A DNA stretch of 40,202 nucleotides from Baaleninema simplex PCC 7105 (GCF_000332355.1 NZ_KB235958.1:982873-1023074); one strand, 5' to 3'; positions 1-8,879 are shown, numbered from the stretch's first letter. Numbers and translations are program-made. Notes: generated by a model from the letters alone, not told the origin.

Positions 1-80
1 CTTTGAAAGGGGGGTTGGGGGGATGGTTGGGGGGATAGAGAGGGGTTTGTCAGGTTGGACAAAACCAGTGTTTGAGTCCT

Positions 81-129
81 CGACTCCGCTCGGACTCAAC
101 GCTGAGCGAAGTCGAAGCGAGCGGAGTCG
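81..129. repeat. 12-bp inverted repeat in G-rich intergenic DNA
   Basis: CGACTCCGCTCG at 81-92 is the exact reverse complement of CGAGCGGAGTCG at 118-129, inside a run built from GTCGAAGCG/GAGCGAAG-like units. The first 50 bases are an imperfect GGGG-rich tract. No gene can be supported in 1-374; this inverted repeat is the only structure seen there. Confidence 0.6.
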
Positions 130-425
130 AAGCGTTGAAATTCGGATTTCGTATGACAAAGAGTCTATAATGCAGACTGGATAAAAGTTACAGCCTGTTA
201 ACCCTTGAGATAACCCCCCCCATCTGCTTGTCTAGCTTTATAGTCAATAAGGCGAGTGCGGTACTTTTTAGATATTGCCAAAAATCTCTGTCCTCACTCC
301 GTTGTGTCCATCACCTAAACAAGCGAAGAGGGTAGCTAAGGGTTGAGCTTTTACCCAAAATAACAAACCCTTATTGGGTGCATCTCAAAAATGTAAATTC
401 ATCGAATTGGGCGCACTCAATTTCC

Positions 426-458
426 AGATCCCCGGCATCTCCAAGATGCCGGGGATCT
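426..458. repeat. Perfect 15-bp-stem palindrome, dispersed repeat copy 1
   Basis: AGATCCCCGGCATCT (426-440), a CCA loop, then its exact reverse complement (444-458). It lies inside the ISKra4 remnant and at the 3' end of its transposase reading frame. A related sequence at 10396-10426 shares the right arm AAGAT[G/A]CCGGGGAT, so this may be a REP-like or terminator-like dispersed element rather than part of the insertion sequence. Confidence 0.7.
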
Positions 459-1103
459 TATACCGGAAGTGCTAATCGGGAATTTTGCCACCCCAAACTG
501 ATGTTTTTGCACTCATTGAGATGCCCCCCCTTATTATCCTTAAAATAGGCGATTTTTACTTTTTCATGCACATTTAAAGCCTTGTATTCTTTCCACTCAC
601 ACGGACACCCGAATGGTGTATGTAATCCGATCGTTCCTCTGTCTAGACTCATCTCCTCTATTGAGTCGGTCAATTCAGGAGCTTCCCAGTCTTTACTTTG
701 AACCATCCTTTGCTGCGTACTTCTTGAGACTTTTATCTCTGTCAGGACTTCGAGATCTTTTTCTGTTCTTTGGTAAGATTCATTAGCACCGATCGGTCAA
801 CAACATTTTTCTAAGTACGGACTCCACTGATTTCCCTTTTTTAAGTCGAGTTGTTTAGCTGGTTGAGTGGTGATTTTTAAATTTTCTAAAATGCTGGTTA
901 GCGAGTGGCTTCACTCTGCTTCAGTTTGTTTTTTTCTTAAAAAAAATACCAATCTCTGACATAACATACTCTTGAGTTAAGTTTCTTGCACTCTTTTCTA
1001 TCCCTTCTAAACTCTTAAGTTCGTTAGATTTAGCTTCGGCGTGCAAGATTTTCGCAATCTCTTCAACGTGTTTTTGTAGTTTAGCTCGAGTTTTATCTTT
1101 CAT
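458..1103 (-). pseudogene. ISKra4-family transposase remnant
   Basis: The N-terminal piece (ATG at 1103, 60 codons to a stop at 921) begins MKDKTRAKLQKHVEEIAKIL and resembles the ISKra4 N-terminus. After a degenerate stretch, the reverse strand from about 830 reads QWSPYLEKCC, a TGA stop, PIGANESYQRTEKDLEVLTE, and then runs into an 82-codon frame (706-458). That frame contains MSLDRGTIGLHTP and CEWKEYKALNVHEKVKIAYF, the kind of beta-rich core expected in ISKra4 transposases. The C-terminal catalytic portion is absent. The 82- and 60-codon frames would otherwise look like two small hypothetical genes. At least one nonsense codon plus an internal deletion make this non-functional. Family assignment is from memory of the family. 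Confidence 0.75.
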
Positions 1104-1225
1104 TTTTCTTAAAGTGCTACTATTACTCTATTATCTCTCTTCGGCACTCTAGTTTTCTTGAGTATTTTTACTCATTGTATTTTTGAGATGCACCCAGCCT
1201 ATACTATTTTTTCTAAAAAATTCGT

Positions 1226-2329
1226 ATGAATTCAGATAAAATTGTAGCGATCGAACATCTCGACCATTACTATCAAGAAGGCACGACACAAAAACAAGTT
1301 CTGTACGGCATTACCCTCGATATCTACCCTGGAGAAATTTTAATCTTGACGGGAGCGTCAGGATCGGGAAAAACCACGTTACTGTCTTTGATTGGCTGTT
1401 TGCGATCGGTACAAAGTGGTAGTGTAAAAATCTTCGGACATCAGTTATATCGAGCCAGCGAACAGAAGCGGATGCGACTTCGCCGAGAGATCGGTTATAT
1501 TTTCCAGCATTTCAACCTCTGGGATTTTATGACGGTTCGGCAGAACATTCAAATTTCTCTAGAATTGCAACATAATTTTTCCAGCAAAAAAGCTCGGATT
1601 CAAAGTGAAGCCATCTTGCGAGAAGTGGGATTGAGCCGTCATATGGACGTACACCCCAGCGAACTGTCTGGGGGACAAAAACAACGGGTTGCGATCGCCA
1701 GAGCCTTGGTTCATCGTCCCAAACTCGTCTTAGCGGACGAACCCACCGCCGCTCTCGACAGCCAAACCGGTCGAGAAGCGATGGAAATTGTCCGACATCT
1801 GGCGAAACAAGAAGGAAGTGCGGTTTTAATTGTCACTCACGACCCGCGAATTTTGGACGTAGCCGATCGCATTGTCCGTATTGAAGACGGACGCCTCGGA
1901 ACTGCTTACGGCGAGGAACTTTCCCTCGTTCTTCCGACACTGAGCGATCGCGAACTGACCCAAATTGCTTCGACGTTGAAAGTTCAAACCTACGCCAAGG
2001 GAGAAACGATTATCCAGCAAGGCGATGTGGCCGATCGATTTTTTATTTTAATTGAAGGGACGGTGGAAGTCGTTCAACAACAGGAAAGTTCCAAGGAGGT
2101 TTTTCTGAGAACTTTAAGCCGAAACGACTACTTTGGTGAAATTGGCATTGTCAATCAAAGTCAACGCACTGCAACGGTGCGAGTTATTTCTGAAAGCGGT
2201 GCTAAGGCGATCGTAATGGAACGCGATACGTTTATGAGTATGATGTCTGAATCTGACTTAACTAACGTCATTATTAAACATCAAGTTCGCGAACGGTTAT
2301 ATCGTAAAATTGCCGATTTACAAACTTAA
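1226..2329 (+). CDS. DevA/LolD-like ABC transporter ATPase fused to a cyclic nucleotide-binding domain
   Basis: A 367-aa protein with two modules. Residues about 5-230 form an ABC ATPase of the lipoprotein/MacB/DevA type: Walker A GASGSGKT (43-50), signature LSGGQKQR (147-154), Walker B LVLADEP (167-173) and switch His205. Residues about 235-350 form a cNMP-binding beta-barrel with a phosphate-binding cassette FGEIGIVNQSQRTATV that keeps the Gly-Glu and the Arg expected for ligand contact. Known DevA proteins energise export together with a DevC permease and a DevB adaptor; here a DevC-like permease lies immediately downstream on the opposite strand. Inference: export activity or localisation may be tuned by cAMP or cGMP. 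The ATG at 1226 is the first Met and makes full-length sense of the ATPase fold. No adaptor gene is adjacent. Confidence 0.88.
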   Translation: MNSDKIVAIEHLDHYYQEGTTQKQVLYGITLDIYPGEILILTGASGSGKTTLLSLIGCLRSVQSGSVKIFGHQLYRASEQKRMRLRREIGYIFQHFNLWDFMTVRQNIQISLELQHNFSSKKARIQSEAILREVGLSRHMDVHPSELSGGQKQRVAIARALVHRPKLVLADEPTAALDSQTGREAMEIVRHLAKQEGSAVLIVTHDPRILDVADRIVRIEDGRLGTAYGEELSLVLPTLSDRELTQIASTLKVQTYAKGETIIQQGDVADRFFILIEGTVEVVQQQESSKEVFLRTLSRNDYFGEIGIVNQSQRTATVRVISESGAKAIVMERDTFMSMMSESDLTNVIIKHQVRERLYRKIADLQT

Positions 2330-2331
2330 CC

Positions 2332-3507
2332 CTAACCAAAAATATCGGCGGGATCGGCTTCTTTAAGCTTCCAAACTGAAATGGAACCGGATACAAAGCA
2401 AATTGCACAGGTCGCACCGAGAACGGCGATCGCGACGTCTCGTTTCATCACAAATGCTAAACTGGTAGCGTCAGCTAAAACATCGTACATAAAAATCGAA
2501 CAAATAAATCCCGGCAAATATCCTAAAATCGCTAAAATCAGAGTTTCTTTTAGGACGATTCCCACTAAAGCGTTATTGCTAAATCCAATGGCTTTAAACG
2601 TGGCGTAGTCTTTAATAAATCCCGAGATTTTTTGATAGAGAATTTGGTAGAGTACGATCGTCCCCACAAGCATCGAGCCGATTAAACCAAATCGGAACAT
2701 TAAACCGATCGGCGTACTGTTCTCGTAAAATGCTTTTTCTTGTAAAATTAAATCTGCTTTTGAAATGACTTTAACATCTTCAGGAAGATAGTTTCTGAGA
2801 GCGACGATCGCACGATCGACATCAGATCCTGGTTTGAGTTGAATTAAGCCAATATTAATTTGACCTTTCTTGCGATCGAACAAGTTTAAAAAATTTTCCT
2901 CACTGGTAATGACAGAAGAATTAAAAGACGTACTTGCTCCCAATTCAAACAATCCAACCAGTTTTACTTGTTTTAATTCATCTCGAGGCGTTCGGATCTC
3001 TGTCTCGACGGTTCCCTGAGTTTCGATGTTTTGAATGAGGGGCAAAAACTCTTTTCTCGATTTTCGGTCGAGTAAAAAACTATCTTGTTGTTTGATTCGA
3101 TCTAAATTGCGATCGATTCCGGGTAAATCTAAAATGTTCGGTTCGATCGGCAAACCGATCGTTTGAATTTGTCTTAAAAATAGCGTTGGATTTTCAGGAT
3201 CTCGACAGAGTATAGAATTATAATAAATTGGCGTTACAGATTCAACTTCTTCAAATGCCAACGTTTGATACAGTCGCCGTTCGGAAAATTTTAACGGCCT
3301 TAAAACTGTGACTGAAGAAGTATTTAACAATACAATATCAGCGTTAAAGCTAGATGGAAGTTTAACTAAACTTTCTAAAAAACCGGCTCGAAAACCAATT
3401 TGCATAAATAAGAGCAGCGTTGTAAAGGCAATTCCAAGAATTGCTGCGAGGGTTTGCCCTTTATGATATTGAAGTTGTAACCACGCGATCGGGACTTTAG
3501 AAAACAT
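2332..3507 (-). CDS. DevC-like ABC transporter permease (FtsX/MacB fold)
   Basis: A 391-aa membrane protein matching the usual DevC length of about 385 residues. One transmembrane helix lies near residues 18-40, followed by a large extracytoplasmic domain (about 45-265) and three C-terminal helices (about 275-300, 320-345, 360-380), the typical FtsX-fold layout. It begins MFSKVPIAWLQLQYHKGQTL, the DevC-type N-terminus, and ends in KLKEADPADIFG. Its stop codon lies only two bases from the stop of the convergent ATPase gene, so the likely transporter partners are transcribed towards each other instead of from one operon. The 200 bp upstream contain AT-rich DNA and a short CCCTATTCC-type degenerate repeat but no gene. 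Confidence 0.85.
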   Translation of the reverse strand: MFSKVPIAWLQLQYHKGQTLAAILGIAFTTLLLFMQIGFRAGFLESLVKLPSSFNADIVLLNTSSVTVLRPLKFSERRLYQTLAFEEVESVTPIYYNSILCRDPENPTLFLRQIQTIGLPIEPNILDLPGIDRNLDRIKQQDSFLLDRKSRKEFLPLIQNIETQGTVETEIRTPRDELKQVKLVGLFELGASTSFNSSVITSEENFLNLFDRKKGQINIGLIQLKPGSDVDRAIVALRNYLPEDVKVISKADLILQEKAFYENSTPIGLMFRFGLIGSMLVGTIVLYQILYQKISGFIKDYATFKAIGFSNNALVGIVLKETLILAILGYLPGFICSIFMYDVLADATSLAFVMKRDVAIAVLGATCAICFVSGSISVWKLKEADPADIFG

Positions 3508-3707
3508 TGGAATCGCATCAACTTTTAATTTAATGATATTGTTTTCGAGTTTGAAAGGCGATCGAGTAAAAATTAAATGTGAGAAAATACTATTATAGCA
3601 GTCTCAAATGAGTCGTCAAAAATTAAAACACAAAAAAATCCGATTCCCTATTCCTTATTCCCCGTTCCCTGTTTTGTTACACAACTGATTTAGGGTTGAA
3701 AGATCGC

Positions 3708-5579
3708 TTAACCGAAATTTGATTGTTGGCGTTGAATTTGTCGGACGAGAGTGCGATCGGGTTGAAGACAGTAATCTCCCGTTCGATGAGCCACCACCAG
3801 CGGCCAGCGAGAACAAGACATCACCTTCCGATGCGATCGCACTCGACGAACGCGATCGCGTAAAACCGATCGCTCAGAAGACAAACTCTGCACGAACGCC
3901 TTAGCAAACTCACCCATTATTTGACCTTCACTGTTGGCTCGTTTCAAAAACTCCTCAACCGTTCGATAATCTTCGGGATTTAAGGCTAAAAATTCAGCCA
4001 AGCCGATGCCAGTTTTTTTGAGACTCCACGCCACCTCTTCAGGAGACAGTTGGTTTTGCTCGATCGCCTTTTGCAAAATTCCCGCCACCGCAAACGCTCC
4101 CGCCAGTTCAGGTAAACGAGCGTTGCAGTGGGTTTGAAGATCGTTGGCAAACACTAAAGCGGCTGCAACATATCCCATTGTATGGGTCGTCGGATAAATA
4201 TGCGACTGTCCGCCAAACGCACCACCGCTATCGACGCTTTTAGACACAATATCTTGCAGTACGCTGTTATTTGGAAAACCGTTCGATCCCAATCCCATAA
4301 ATTTTTTACCGTCCCCCGGAACGTGGCGACTTGTAACGTTAAACGCACCGGCAATTCCCGGACGAGTATGATGGTCGGGAACGGCACAAACTGAAATATA
4401 AAACGGTAAACCGTTTTTTGAAGCTTCTAAACACGCTTTCAAATGGGGAAATTCTCGCGTAAAAACTGACCGCTCTCGCTCGTTTAACGCCGACAGTACC
4501 CCTCGACACCGCAGCAAGCGATCGCCTTCGATAAAAGCCGCTAACGTCGCACCGATCGAGGTTGGATTGTACAAGGACAGTAACGGAGACGTGTTGTCTA
4601 AACTTGAGGGTAGGCGATCGCGTTGAATGAAAGCCTCGAGAAGATACAGATAAGGAACGATCGCGCCAAAAATTCCACCTTGAATCGGCGATTTGAACTG
4701 CTGTAACGTGCTTTCAGAAACGTCATCTCGTAACTTCGGTTTCTCGCGAAAAATCTTTTCTACAATGGTCGTCAAATTTCCAGCAGACTGGGGAGTCGTT
4801 GGGAAAAAAATACCCGACTCTTCGAGAACTTGGCCGATCGCGTTAACATCTCGTTCTCGACGAGTTTCGTAGCGGCGGAGTTCGCAGTTTAGCGGACTCG
4901 ATGCGACTTTGTGACGGAGAATATCGTCTTTTTCATCTCGCATGATCGCCGATCCCCGTTTCGGACACCAGATCGTTAATTTCACATCGTCGAAATTGAG
5001 AATCGAGAACTCGCGATCGCAGTTAGAAACTGACAGAGTTTGTAGGCGATGTAAAATCTCGTGCAACGCCAAACCAAAGTTGCTCGATGTCGTACAAACG
5101 AGCGTGCGATCGCGCAAGGATTCCCACAGTGCGACGTACAGCAAATCGACTGACTGCAAGCGATCTGAGGTAATCTCTTTCGGCTGAAAAACAGGCAGGC
5201 GATCGCGTGTTTGGCGCGTTTCTAAAAAATACTTTTGTCGTTCTTCAAGTTGTCGTGCAGCGTTTAAATCACCTCGATCTTTTTGAATTTTTAAGGTCTC
5301 GAGAGTCTGCCAATGAGGACGAACCGTATCCGCGAGCAATCCCAAAACTTGAAATGCCTTGACGCTATTTTGAAAATCCGACCAACCTCCTAAAATCGCA
5401 ACGCGCCGATCGAACAACTCGCTCAACAACGGTGCATCGACGAATAACTGTTGAGATTTTCGAGCGTTTCCCGTTGTCGAATCCTCAACACCAAAACCTA
5501 GCGTTCGAGCAATATCTAACGAAAACAGAGCGTTTTTTAATGGATAAAAAGATTCGTCCGAGTTAGAAATTAAAGGCAT
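3708..5579 (-). CDS. Uncharacterised 623-aa protein paired with GH3 enzyme
   Basis: I do not recognise the family. It is soluble-looking: no signal peptide and no clear membrane segment, although the C-terminal third is rich in Gly and Ala. Notable patches are VAILGGWSDFQNSVKAF near residues 60-76, NPTSIGATLAAFIEGDRLLR near 345-365, AVPDHHTRPGIAGAFNVTSR near 410-430, and SGGAFGGQSHIYPTTHTMG near 470-490, where several His residues cluster. The last 45 residues are Arg-rich and composed partly of HIP1-containing DNA, so the C-terminus may be an extension. It lies 95 bp downstream of the GH3-family gene on the same strand and may be co-transcribed with it, which suggests, but does not show, a shared pathway. 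The ATG at 5579 has only a weak upstream purine stretch. Confidence 0.7.
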   Translation of the reverse strand: MPLISNSDESFYPLKNALFSLDIARTLGFGVEDSTTGNARKSQQLFVDAPLLSELFDRRVAILGGWSDFQNSVKAFQVLGLLADTVRPHWQTLETLKIQKDRGDLNAARQLEERQKYFLETRQTRDRLPVFQPKEITSDRLQSVDLLYVALWESLRDRTLVCTTSSNFGLALHEILHRLQTLSVSNCDREFSILNFDDVKLTIWCPKRGSAIMRDEKDDILRHKVASSPLNCELRRYETRRERDVNAIGQVLEESGIFFPTTPQSAGNLTTIVEKIFREKPKLRDDVSESTLQQFKSPIQGGIFGAIVPYLYLLEAFIQRDRLPSSLDNTSPLLSLYNPTSIGATLAAFIEGDRLLRCRGVLSALNERERSVFTREFPHLKACLEASKNGLPFYISVCAVPDHHTRPGIAGAFNVTSRHVPGDGKKFMGLGSNGFPNNSVLQDIVSKSVDSGGAFGGQSHIYPTTHTMGYVAAALVFANDLQTHCNARLPELAGAFAVAGILQKAIEQNQLSPEEVAWSLKKTGIGLAEFLALNPEDYRTVEEFLKRANSEGQIMGEFAKAFVQSLSSERSVLRDRVRRVRSHRKVMSCSRWPLVVAHRTGDYCLQPDRTLVRQIQRQQSNFG

Positions 5580-5674
5580 CTATTTTTCAGGCGATCGCGA
5601 ATCTACTTCGAGCCATATTTTAAAACCATCGTTCGAGCCATTTGTCAAGCCATTGTTAGACAAGTTTAGACAAG

Positions 5675-7342
5675 TCATGACGGCAACTGAACCACCCGAT
5701 CGACCTCGAGTCCAGAAACGATCGCCCGATCTTCGCTAATATGAGGGAACTTGAGTTGATAGGCAGGAATTCCTCGCTCGACTTGTCGCTGGCGCACGAT
5801 TTCAAAACTTCCCGGCTTTAAAATTTGCAATCGCGGCGGCGGAACGGACATATCCCGTTTGATCTCGTAATAGCTATGAACGTCTTTTAACACGCGATCG
5901 AACGCGTCGATAAAGCTTTCTGCGTCGTCGAGACGATATCCCGGTGCGAGTTCTACATTGACCAAATATCGTGCGGGGAATTCGTTATCGGAAAGAGTTA
6001 CGCAGAAATCTTCAAAGCGAATTGCAAACTTATCTTGCAAGATCTGCATGGTTTTCGTAACGTGGTATTCCGTAGTTTTTTCCGTCGTCGAAGACAACAA
6101 GCCACCGCGACGATATCGAAACACAATTAACGGTGCTTCTTCATAAAACCCGACAACCTGAAAAACATCGCCAATATCGTAACGATAAAACCCGCTATGG
6201 TTCGTGACGAGCAGTCGATAGTATTCCCCGACTTTCACCTCGCTCGGTCGCAAAGTCTTCGGGTGTTCGTTCTCCCATTCATCAGGAGGGACGAACTCAA
6301 AAAATCCCGTTTCCACCGCCAAAACACTGCCGTCTGTATCCAAATCGGGATAAATACTAAACGTGCCTTCAGCCGAGGCGAACACCGCACCAAACCCTGG
6401 AATATCGCCAAAATATTCGGGAAATCGCTGCAAGTAAAAATCCGAGGTTCCGCCTCTGGCGGTGGTGTAACAGGCTAATTCCGGCCAGACGAGACGGGGG
6501 AGAAGCCGACCTTCCGTTTTGAGTATCGATCGCAACCGATCGGCCCGATCGCGATCGGGAAACAGTTGCGCTTCCAAACTCGCTCTCAGTTCCGGTTCGA
6601 GCTTCAACCACGGCGCGATCGATCCCGTTTCGATATCTTCAATTAACGCGTCGGCGTACTCTTCCAACCAGTTACAAAACTGCAAAATCACCATAGGAAA
6701 ATTGCTTCCGATACTGGTAGGACTGCCTTTAAGTGAAAATAACAAGGCCGTGTAAGATCGTGTGAAATAATCTTTCGGTTTGAACGTATCGAGGGGATGA
6801 ACGAATAGCTGTTTGTAGAAAAACGATCCCATCTTTAAAACCCCCGGACCGGCCGATCCGTATTCGATACCGCCTCGAGTATATTTCGGAGCTTCTAGAG
6901 CGTTGAGAACGATGTTTTTTCCCAGTTTTTTACCCCGTTTTCGCAAGCCGTGAGTTAGGAATCCCAAACTGACGAGGTTCGCCCAGCCTAAAATATTTTG
7001 AAAACGTTTCGTGACGGGGATGAGTTTTTGTTTTCCCGTCGAACCACTCGTTCGGTTGAGATAAACGACCGGATCGGACGTTAAAACGTTCGGCTCGCCC
7101 TCAGCAATACGCCGAATGTAGGGTTCGTAAGCCGTATAATCTAAAACGGGAATTCTATCTTTAAATTGTTCGATTGTTTCGATATCGGCAACCCGATACT
7201 GTTTCCCCAGTTCTGTATTTTGATATCGTTTAAGAAGATCGAATAAAAAATTTTCTTGAACGGCAGATTGTTGTCGAACTTTTTTATTGAAATTTTTTCT
7301 AGCGCGATCGGCTGCGAACGTTAAAATTGGTAAAAAATCCAT
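5675..7342 (-). CDS. GH3 auxin-responsive promoter family protein (acyl-acid amido synthetase-like)
   Basis: A 555-aa adenylate-forming enzyme of the GH3 branch of the ANL superfamily. The ATP-binding motif YLNRTSGSTGKQKLIPVT sits at residues 94-111, a second nucleotide motif FASAEGTF at 321-328, and the family signature NHSGFYRYDIGDVFQVVGF at 381-399. Plant GH3 enzymes conjugate amino acids to carboxylates such as indole-acetate or jasmonate; bacterial members are mostly uncharacterised, so the substrate here is unknown. Length matches the family (about 550-600 residues). The downstream 623-aa gene is probably in the same transcription unit. The start at 7342 (MDFLPILTF) leads directly into the conserved N-terminal helices. 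Confidence 0.9.
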   Translation of the reverse strand: MDFLPILTFAADRARKNFNKKVRQQSAVQENFLFDLLKRYQNTELGKQYRVADIETIEQFKDRIPVLDYTAYEPYIRRIAEGEPNVLTSDPVVYLNRTSGSTGKQKLIPVTKRFQNILGWANLVSLGFLTHGLRKRGKKLGKNIVLNALEAPKYTRGGIEYGSAGPGVLKMGSFFYKQLFVHPLDTFKPKDYFTRSYTALLFSLKGSPTSIGSNFPMVILQFCNWLEEYADALIEDIETGSIAPWLKLEPELRASLEAQLFPDRDRADRLRSILKTEGRLLPRLVWPELACYTTARGGTSDFYLQRFPEYFGDIPGFGAVFASAEGTFSIYPDLDTDGSVLAVETGFFEFVPPDEWENEHPKTLRPSEVKVGEYYRLLVTNHSGFYRYDIGDVFQVVGFYEEAPLIVFRYRRGGLLSSTTEKTTEYHVTKTMQILQDKFAIRFEDFCVTLSDNEFPARYLVNVELAPGYRLDDAESFIDAFDRVLKDVHSYYEIKRDMSVPPPRLQILKPGSFEIVRQRQVERGIPAYQLKFPHISEDRAIVSGLEVDRVVQLPS

Positions 7343-7851
7343 AGTTGCTGGGATGTTCTCGCTCCTTTAGGAACTGGATCGAGTGTTTCGATCGCCCTTA
7401 AAAATCGGCGATCGCCTCGATCTCGATTCCGTCTAAAACGTCTCGTTTTAAAAGTTACCGATTCAAACTTTAACATTTTTTCGGTGTCTTGTTACGACGC
7501 GCTCGAAAAAACAGCGAGGAGGTCTCCTCCTTTGGAGCGGGATCGCTCGACTGCTGTTCCCGCTCCAACTCACAGGACGTACAAAAACGCGCTATAGAGT
7601 GCGATCGCTCTCCATAACGCGAACCGATTCGAGAGCCGCTGCGAACTCGGCGTACACCCGTCTCAAACGTCAAAGGCTCGGACGAGGAGTTTTTGTCTGG
7701 ACTTACGCACTTAAGCGTTACCCACGCTAAATGTAGAGGTTGGTGGGCATTGCCCACCCTACATATAGGGTTAATGCGTAAGTTCTGTCAGTGTTCGGCT
7801 CGCCGTCACTACCCGACGAGCCAAGGAACAGAGGAGCTAAACCCCCAGGTT
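7343..7851. other. Intergenic region without a supported gene
   Basis: This 509-bp stretch separates the GH3 gene from a glycosyltransferase gene. It holds one copy of an 83-bp inverted-repeat element (7701-7783). A 95-codon minus-strand frame (7470-7757) starts inside that element, is rich in Arg and Ser, and shows no recognisable domain, so it is not called. Confidence 0.5.
7701..7783. repeat. 83-bp MITE-like element, copy 1
   Basis: The ends form a 9-bp perfect inverted repeat, ACTTACGCA (7701-7709) and TGCGTAAGT (7775-7783). The interior has a second palindrome, GGTGGGCA-T-TGCCCACC, and the words CTAAATG and GGTGGGCATTG. A second copy of exactly the same length lies at 21796-21878 with matching ends and interior words. 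Small size, terminal inverted repeats and lack of coding capacity are typical of miniature inverted-repeat elements. Confidence 0.75.
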
Positions 7852-8799
7852 CTACGAAATAGACTGAGTCGCGCCGGTCGATTTCGGCTTTTCCTCGAGC
7901 TTGTTTAACTGGCCGCCAAACTTCCGAAGTTCGTACAGCTTGACTCCAATTTGATACTCGTACTGACTCAACAAACGCCCGTAAATATAACCCGCTCGAC
8001 CGTCCAAAAAGCCCAAGCGCAAAATATAAAACAACAGGAATCGGAAGAACGGCTTAAAGGGCAACCGCACCCAAATTTTCTTCAAAAACCGCTTGCGTTG
8101 CACGGAATCTCCAAACAAATTTGCTCCGATCGTTCCGTCGTCTGCTTGTCCGGTCAACAAGTTGTAATAAACGCGAGCTTCCCAATTTGAATAACGGTTG
8201 TGCCGCGCCAACCAATGGTAAATATCGCGAAAATCGATGTGCAGCATATCGTGTTTGAGATATCCTGCTTGAGTGGGCAGAACCACGTGTTCGTGAACCT
8301 CATTATCGCCCGTATTCGGCACTTCTTCAGTGTGTAAATTTTCGTAGCGCCCGACTTTGTGTTTGAACAAGCGCAAGTTCCAATCGGGATATTTTCCGCC
8401 GTGACGAATCCAAACGCCGAGGAAGAACACGCGACGATTGAGATAGTAGCCGTCGCGGTCGTTTTTCCGAACGACCTCGTCGATTTCGTCCCACAGTTCC
8501 GGAGTAATGCGTTCGTCACAATCGACGATCAGCACCCATTCGTTGTGAAACGGAAGATTGTCAAGAGACCAGTTTTTCTTTTTCGGCCAGCGACCGTTAA
8601 AGTGAAATTGCACGACTTTCGCGCCGTAGCGTTCGGCAATTTCACCCGAGCGATCTTCGCTTTGAGAATCGACGACGAACACCTCATCGGCTCTCGCAAC
8701 ACTTTCGAGGCAAGCGGGAAGGTTCGCTTCTTCGTTTTTCGCTGGAATCAGGACAGATACGGGAACTTTGGCAGGGGAATTAGAAGAGGAAGAAGACAT
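7852..8799 (-). CDS. Family 2 glycosyltransferase (WaaE/KdtX-like)
   Basis: A 315-aa GT-A fold enzyme. The N-terminus reads VSVLIPAKNEEANLPACLES (14-33), a nucleotide-sugar binding strand-loop, followed by EVFVVDSQSEDRSGEIA and the metal-binding DCDE at 93-96. The segment NRYSNWEARVYYNLLTG and the basic hydrophobic C-terminus resemble the WaaE/KdtX group of lipopolysaccharide-core glucosyltransferases, but the acceptor cannot be inferred. A hydrophobic stretch near FKPFFRFLLFYILRLGFL (about 250-268) suggests membrane association. It follows another GT2 gene on the same strand after 80 bp, so both probably act in one surface-polysaccharide pathway. Confidence 0.88.
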   Translation of the reverse strand: MSSSSSNSPAKVPVSVLIPAKNEEANLPACLESVARADEVFVVDSQSEDRSGEIAERYGAKVVQFHFNGRWPKKKNWSLDNLPFHNEWVLIVDCDERITPELWDEIDEVVRKNDRDGYYLNRRVFFLGVWIRHGGKYPDWNLRLFKHKVGRYENLHTEEVPNTGDNEVHEHVVLPTQAGYLKHDMLHIDFRDIYHWLARHNRYSNWEARVYYNLLTGQADDGTIGANLFGDSVQRKRFLKKIWVRLPFKPFFRFLLFYILRLGFLDGRAGYIYGRLLSQYEYQIGVKLYELRKFGGQLNKLEEKPKSTGATQSIS

Positions 8800-8879
8800 G
8801 AGCTAGATCGCGTAGAGGGTCAGGACATGAATTCGAGTCAAACCAGCAGTACAGATTGCGGCTGACACCGATCTCGACA

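Larger units (their letters stand above)
375..1196. mobile_element. Degenerate ISKra4-type insertion sequence with intact terminal inverted repeats
   Basis: An 18-bp perfect terminal inverted repeat is visible: TGGGTGCATCTCAAAAAT at 375-392 and its reverse complement at 1179-1196. Between them, on the minus strand, lie two pieces of an ISKra4-like transposase: the N-terminus at 921-1103 and an internal segment at about 458-830. The catalytic C-terminal half is missing, so the element is about 0.8 kb and cannot move by itself. No convincing target-site duplication was found. The partial element at the right edge of the window starts with the same nine bases GGGTGCATC. The family call rests on remembered sequence patterns, so it needs a profile or ISfinder search. 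Confidence 0.75.

Noticed and set aside
458-1103. Two small hypothetical genes of 82 and 60 codons
   Set aside because: Reading the bases between them shows continuous ISKra4-like transposase sequence with a nonsense codon, so they are fragments of one pseudogene.
7470-7757. 95-codon minus-strand frame
   Set aside because: It begins inside the 83-bp repeat element, is low-complexity and has no recognisable motif or ribosome-binding site.
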